Source of the DNA: Ifrita kowaldi
Lineage: Eukaryota; Chordata; Aves; Passeriformes; Cinclosomatidae
Assembly: GCA_013398055.1 (NCBI GenBank)
Contig: VZRS01015025.1
Location: forward strand, 124,001 to 188,000
Direction of reading: 5' to 3'
DNA length: 64,000 nucleotides
The notes under the pieces were generated by a model. The model was not told the DNA's origin, searched no databases, and worked only from the letters and a program-made list of their open reading frames with translations. The translations under genes and the position numbers were made by a program. Of the stretch, positions 59,595 through 64,000 are shown one piece after another (the stretch's first letter is position 1; each line of letters opens with the position of its first letter).

Positions 59595-60861
59595 TAGAAT
59601 CAAAACACTACAAGCAAAGCTGCAGACAAAATCAGTGAAAAAGCTGCGTGGGGAACCTAAACCACCAAATTAAGACATACAATTAGTGAAAGAACACGTT
59701 TTCGGGTTTTTTTACATAAGTTACTACCACTTGTCCCAGTATCCCTTCATACACATGCACTGATACTGTCACCTACTGGATATTTTTGTATTTATCCTAC
59801 TAGTGTTCCATACATCTTTTGGTAGAGTCTACGTGGTAGTTACATAGAGGGAGAGCTGTAAAGAAGAGCCAGAAAGCAATTCCCTTAAGCAAAAAAGCCT
59901 TCACAGAGGCAGGGTCCCAGCAGGAATGTATATAAATGCTTGACTTCGCTAGGAGTGCACACCTCAAAGTGTGGGACTTTGTTGTTTTTTAAAAGCCACC
60001 AGATTTACAGAATCTGTCTAAGAGGGATTATTTACTACTACCAACTCTGTGAGCAGAGCCAACATTTGTAGGGCCTCTCACTTGCATGTGTTTGCAAGTG
60101 GCACAAGAGCAGACCTCACATTTGAAAAGCTTTTTGCCTATCAGGAAATGCAAAGCAAATGGGAAGGATGTTGTATCTTCCAGGCAAACACCAAGTGTAT
60201 GGGGGGAATCCAGAAGAATGTCAGGGGATCAGCATCTACAGCACATCCTCCAAGCCGCAGCTCATCTTTCACACGATCCTGTTGCTAATGAAGCATCATC
60301 TCAGACACTGCTCTGGGCAGTTAAAAGTTGCAGTCTGTTTTACCAGTAGCAGACCTACTGCATCTAAATTTGGCTTCAACCATAAGTCTAACCAAGACAG
60401 ACTGGCCAGAACCATTTCCAAATTTAGTTTCGATCTTTTTTTCTGAATCAAAGTTCAGGGGGACAACTTCAGGTGTATTCTAAGTCACCAATTAAAACCA
60501 AACAAATTTCTCCAGAAAGGGGAATATAGCAGAACAGGAAATTTTCAAAAAGCAATAGGAAATTACATTAAGGTAAAATCATTTTAACTTAATGAAGAAA
60601 ACACACAAAGAATTTTCTGTAAAGACATCAAAGACAACATTTACGTCACAAATACAAAGGAAAAGTGACTTTCAAAACCAAAACCATTGAGAGGTACATT
60701 CTTAAAGGACAGGACACCCCTTTCATTTACATTCCCACTGACAAATTCTATTTTACAATGTTTTATTTCATATTTGTACGAACATCCTGAAATATCAGTC
60801 TTACAGTGGAGAACCTGAAATGAACCTAATCAGGAAGAAAGCACAGACTGAAGAACTGAAA
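59595..60861. other. Unannotated noncoding block
   Basis: No supported gene or repeat. Overlapping + frames of 79-95 codons at 60049-60446 are mutually shadowing and unrecognised. Confidence 0.5.
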
Positions 60862-60891
60862 CAGAATCACAGAACGGTCAGGGTTGAATAG
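60862..60891 (-). mobile_element. Possible short CR1 3'-end remnant
   Basis: CAGAATCACAGAACGGTCAG followed by GGTTGAATAG resembles the reverse complement of the extreme 3' end of CR1 (ATAGAATCACAGAATGG-type, then GGTTGGAAGGG). Only about 30 bases agree before similarity is lost, so this is either a tiny truncated insertion or coincidence. Confidence 0.4.
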
Positions 60892-63800
60892 AGGATGAGC
60901 CCCACACACGCAAGCCTATTTTCATTTTTACATCCAAAAATACCAGTGAAAACATTTGAGTTTAAAAAAAATAATGACAAGTGAACATATTTTAAGAATC
61001 TAAACCCAACATCAACCCTAGTAAAGTAACAATTCTCCTCAAGACAGCATTTCACTCTAGCATTATTACAAGTATCTCTCCTGTACCAGTTCTACCACTG
61101 TTATCTTTCAAGAATTAATGCATGGCATGACCATTACACAGCCAGCATTCTTTAGGTTTACCTCCAACTGTCGATGGGGAAATGAACAGGAAGAGGTTGA
61201 CATCATCTTCACAAGCAGTTGTCAAGGTAGTAAATTATATTTTCATAGGTAATAAGTAGCTTCCTAAAACTAGTCACGTGTTTGCTGTGGGTCACATAGC
61301 AGCACAAGGAATAGGAGACAGTTCAAGATTTGCAATCGTTCTTCTAGACAGTGACTCTCTTCATTTTTTTGCAAGAGTTTAATTTATTTTGCAGGGGTTT
61401 GGACACTTGTTTACTTATGCACCTAAACACCATTAACAGTGCCTGGCCACACTGCCTTGTCAGCCTCCCAGCAGAAATTGTTTTGCCCATCACTCTCCTT
61501 CTCCTGTACCTTTTGAAGCCGTCAGTTGGCTTCTACATAAGCTAAGAATATTTAATAGAGGAAATGTCTGTCTCTGAAGACATGGCACACTTACTACCAC
61601 AGAGATTGAGAGCCATCTGTCCCAGCAGCAAGAGACGTCTATCAGCCCCCTTCACACCCAGGTTTCCTGCCAGACATCTGCCTACTCTCCTGTGCCACTG
61701 TGTGTGATGCCACAGCTCCAACGCTGCGGGATGCAGCACCACCCACGGCACTCAAGTGTTGGAGCGCCATGCTCCTGCCAAGTGACTGCAAGAGTATTTC
61801 ATTTCTTCAGCTCAGTGGAAAGGTAATTTTGCCACCATGGACAAAGGTGAATGTTCTCTATCCACTCTGCTGCCAGGTCCTAGAGGATGAGCTCTCCACA
61901 AGCTGTTTTAAGTACCAGAACGAGCATTGAATCAGCTCCCACTGTCCTGTTCACCCACTCACTGCACACACCAAGTAGGAGGTTTCAGGAAGGCATTAAC
62001 ACAACATAGCCTGTTTCCATCCTATGCATTCACTTAACCTTATTTTCTAATCCTGTAAAATGCTCAATTCAGAAGAAAGAAGGAAGGCTTCACTTTTAAA
62101 ATACCAACAAGATGGAGTGGATCCAACAGCTCCAAGCAGACAGTGCTACAAGGTACTTTCTTCTGTGTAACTTGGAATTTCTAACATAACTGCCTTTTTA
62201 TTCCCCCAGAATAATGGGTTTAGTATAACCATGGCAATGCAAAGTCTATTTAAACAAATCACTTGGCTGAGTCAGAAAGAACTACAGAACATCAGTCACA
62301 GAGACTGGGCCTTTGACAGAGGTTCAAAAAAGTTCAAAACAAAAAACTGAAGTAGGGAGCTTTCCAGAAAATGAAAGGGAATGTAGTCAAACTGGAAACC
62401 CAACTTTATGATATTGAAAATCTAGAAATATACCTATATGTGCAAGTTGATTTTAAAAGTTTTGAGACGACATTCCTGTTTTTAATCTGGCCACGGGGTA
62501 CTAGAAGAGAAAAAAAAGGTGTGGCGATTAAAGTCCACATCTCTCTGAACTAGCAAAGACACCCGTTTCAGTTAACAAGCCAGGAACATGAGCTGTCCTT
62601 GCCTTGCAGTATTTATATCTTTACATAGGTGTCTTCTGAACACAAATTCTAAACCAGGACCAAACATATCCTTAAAGATCAATATCCCTAATTGCCATAA
62701 AAAGCTCATTTCAGTTAAAAATTTGCTTGTTTTGTTAAATCAGGATCACAGTGTTTGGTTCTTGCATATTCAACATAAGAGGGAAAAATGCCAGTAGGGA
62801 AAAAAATACCCCTTTTCTCTAGAAATGCTTTTCATGTCACAAAAAAATCACTCCTACACAGCATTCAATATCCAACTGTAGAGTACTTTTTTCTTCTTCC
62901 CTAAGCAATTTACATAAGTGGTAACATAAAGAGGACATCCATGCACTCCACCTGTATGTGTTTGCATCTTCTGTGTCAGAGACACCTTGTTCCCTACTCC
63001 CAGGGCTGGCAGTGAATGGCTTTGATGCCAGCAAGCATTCCCATGTGTCTCTACAGAGCTAACTATAAGAATGCTTCCTGTCAGAAAGGAAATGAACCTT
63101 GTCACAGCTGGAAAATCATCATCTATTCTTCCTGTGTAAGTGGTCTGAAGGGATTACGTTTCTCAGTTACTGTGTTAATTTAGGCTTTTAATGCCTTTTA
63201 TCACGAGTATTTAAGGCTATTAGTTAGGAAAGATTGATACCACTATGGGAAAAATAAGAGCACAAAGATTCCTATCAGACCTGTATACCATGAAATACTT
63301 CTGTTACTAGTTTATTATCTTTCAATTATTTATTTATATTCCTAAAATGACATCGTTTGCTGTGTTGAATTAATTTCCTAGCAGCCAATACTGCATAATG
63401 CAACATGATCACTTGGATTATTCTATTTTGATGTTTGAATGGTCCACCACAGCTTTCCAGAAATTTTTTGTCTCTGTTATACGACCTGTTACTCTTTCAG
63501 GCTTGCAAGAGGAATTTATTTTAAAAGGGGGAAAAAACTCCATATGAAAATTACATATGTGCTAAAATACAAAGAGATGATTCCTAGGAAGGGAAATGGT
63601 AAAACACCTGAAAAGGCTGATGCAAATTACAGATCTGTTATCCCAAATTCCTTGATTTTCTAGATTATCCCCCTCGCCGTGCTTTGCATACCTCAGCAAC
63701 AGAGGAAGCACTGGCTGCTCACAAATTCAAACACGAGTCTTTAATGCTGTAAAGTCACATCTTTAACACACAATAATTTCAAAGTGAGAAATACAAGCAT

Positions 63801-64000
63801 AGAAGTTTAAAATACTTGTCCTGTGAAAACCAACTATAGCAGGTTTTAAAAGTGCATACACATCTATCCAGATTATTGACCAGCACTCAGCAAAATGAAA
63901 CAACGTCCTTGCAAAACACACTGTAAATAATTAATAGCTGTGTAAATACTATTCCCAAATATATGTAGTACATTCATACATTAGATGTAATAAACAGGAT
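60892..64000. other. Unannotated noncoding block
   Basis: No gene I can support. On the minus strand, open stretches ending at good donors occur near 61595 (GTGGTA/GTAAGTGT) and 61162 (TTGGAG/GTAAAC). Their phases would join each other and the 56783-56808 microexon, but the acceptors are poor, so I do not call them as exons. The window ends in AT-rich DNA. Confidence 0.45.

Noticed and set aside
61162..61650. Further minus-strand exons with GTAAAC (61162) and GTAAGT (61595) donors
   Set aside because: The donors and phases fit the minus-strand chain, but acceptors lack pyrimidine tracts and the open lengths are short, so I kept them only as a note.
1..64000. CRISPR arrays, tRNA genes, bacterial operons, intact retroviruses
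   Set aside because: I saw no regularly spaced direct repeats, no A/B-box pair with a cloverleaf, no tightly packed frames with ribosome sites, and no paired LTRs or retroviral coding blocks.

Overview
This window looks like vertebrate nuclear DNA, almost certainly from a bird. The main evidence is five well-supported CR1 LINE copies, plus one possible stub. The + strand copies end in the ATTCTATG-type octamer tail and the minus copies begin with its complement. Base composition is moderately AT-rich, CpG is scarce apart from a few patches, there are no prokaryote-style packed genes, and microsatellites are short. Two unresolved bases (9057 and 55862) show a draft assembly. The species cannot be named from sequence alone.

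Layout. 1-12 kb is unannotated, intron-like or intergenic DNA with one CR1 (about 3.5-3.8 kb, +). 12-24 kb holds an ancient MIR-like relic (12.1 kb), a CR1 (17.1 kb, -), a degenerate minisatellite (17.3-17.5 kb), a pure A/T tract (20.6 kb), a GC-rich patch with a (TG)n run (22.8-23.1 kb) and a CR1 (23.5 kb, +). 24-41 kb holds a MIR-like relic (31.6 kb, -), the longest open frame of the window (32.2-32.9 kb, -, 227 codons from ATG), a three-copy tandem repeat (40.3 kb) and a CR1 (40.9 kb, -). 41-48.4 kb holds a perfect 25-base palindrome beside an A/C-only tract (43.2 kb) and the most informative CR1 (47.8-48.4 kb, -), which keeps a decayed reverse-transcriptase block. 48.4-64 kb holds several exon-like segments on both strands, a CpG- and TATA-bearing patch (49.6-50.1 kb), a relic resembling 5S rRNA (53.9 kb), and an isolated G-quadruplex motif (59.57 kb).

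Genes. I recognise no protein-coding gene, tRNA gene, CRISPR array or intact mobile element. The two best hints of transcription are phase-compatible sets of exon-like segments: minus strand 54.9 to 48.7 kb, and plus strand 48.5 to 56.1 kb. They interleave on opposite strands, and I chose splice sites by eye, so at most one is likely real and both may be chance. They are reported at low confidence. Otherwise the window is best read as intron or intergenic DNA carrying avian repeats; I found no convincing novel system.
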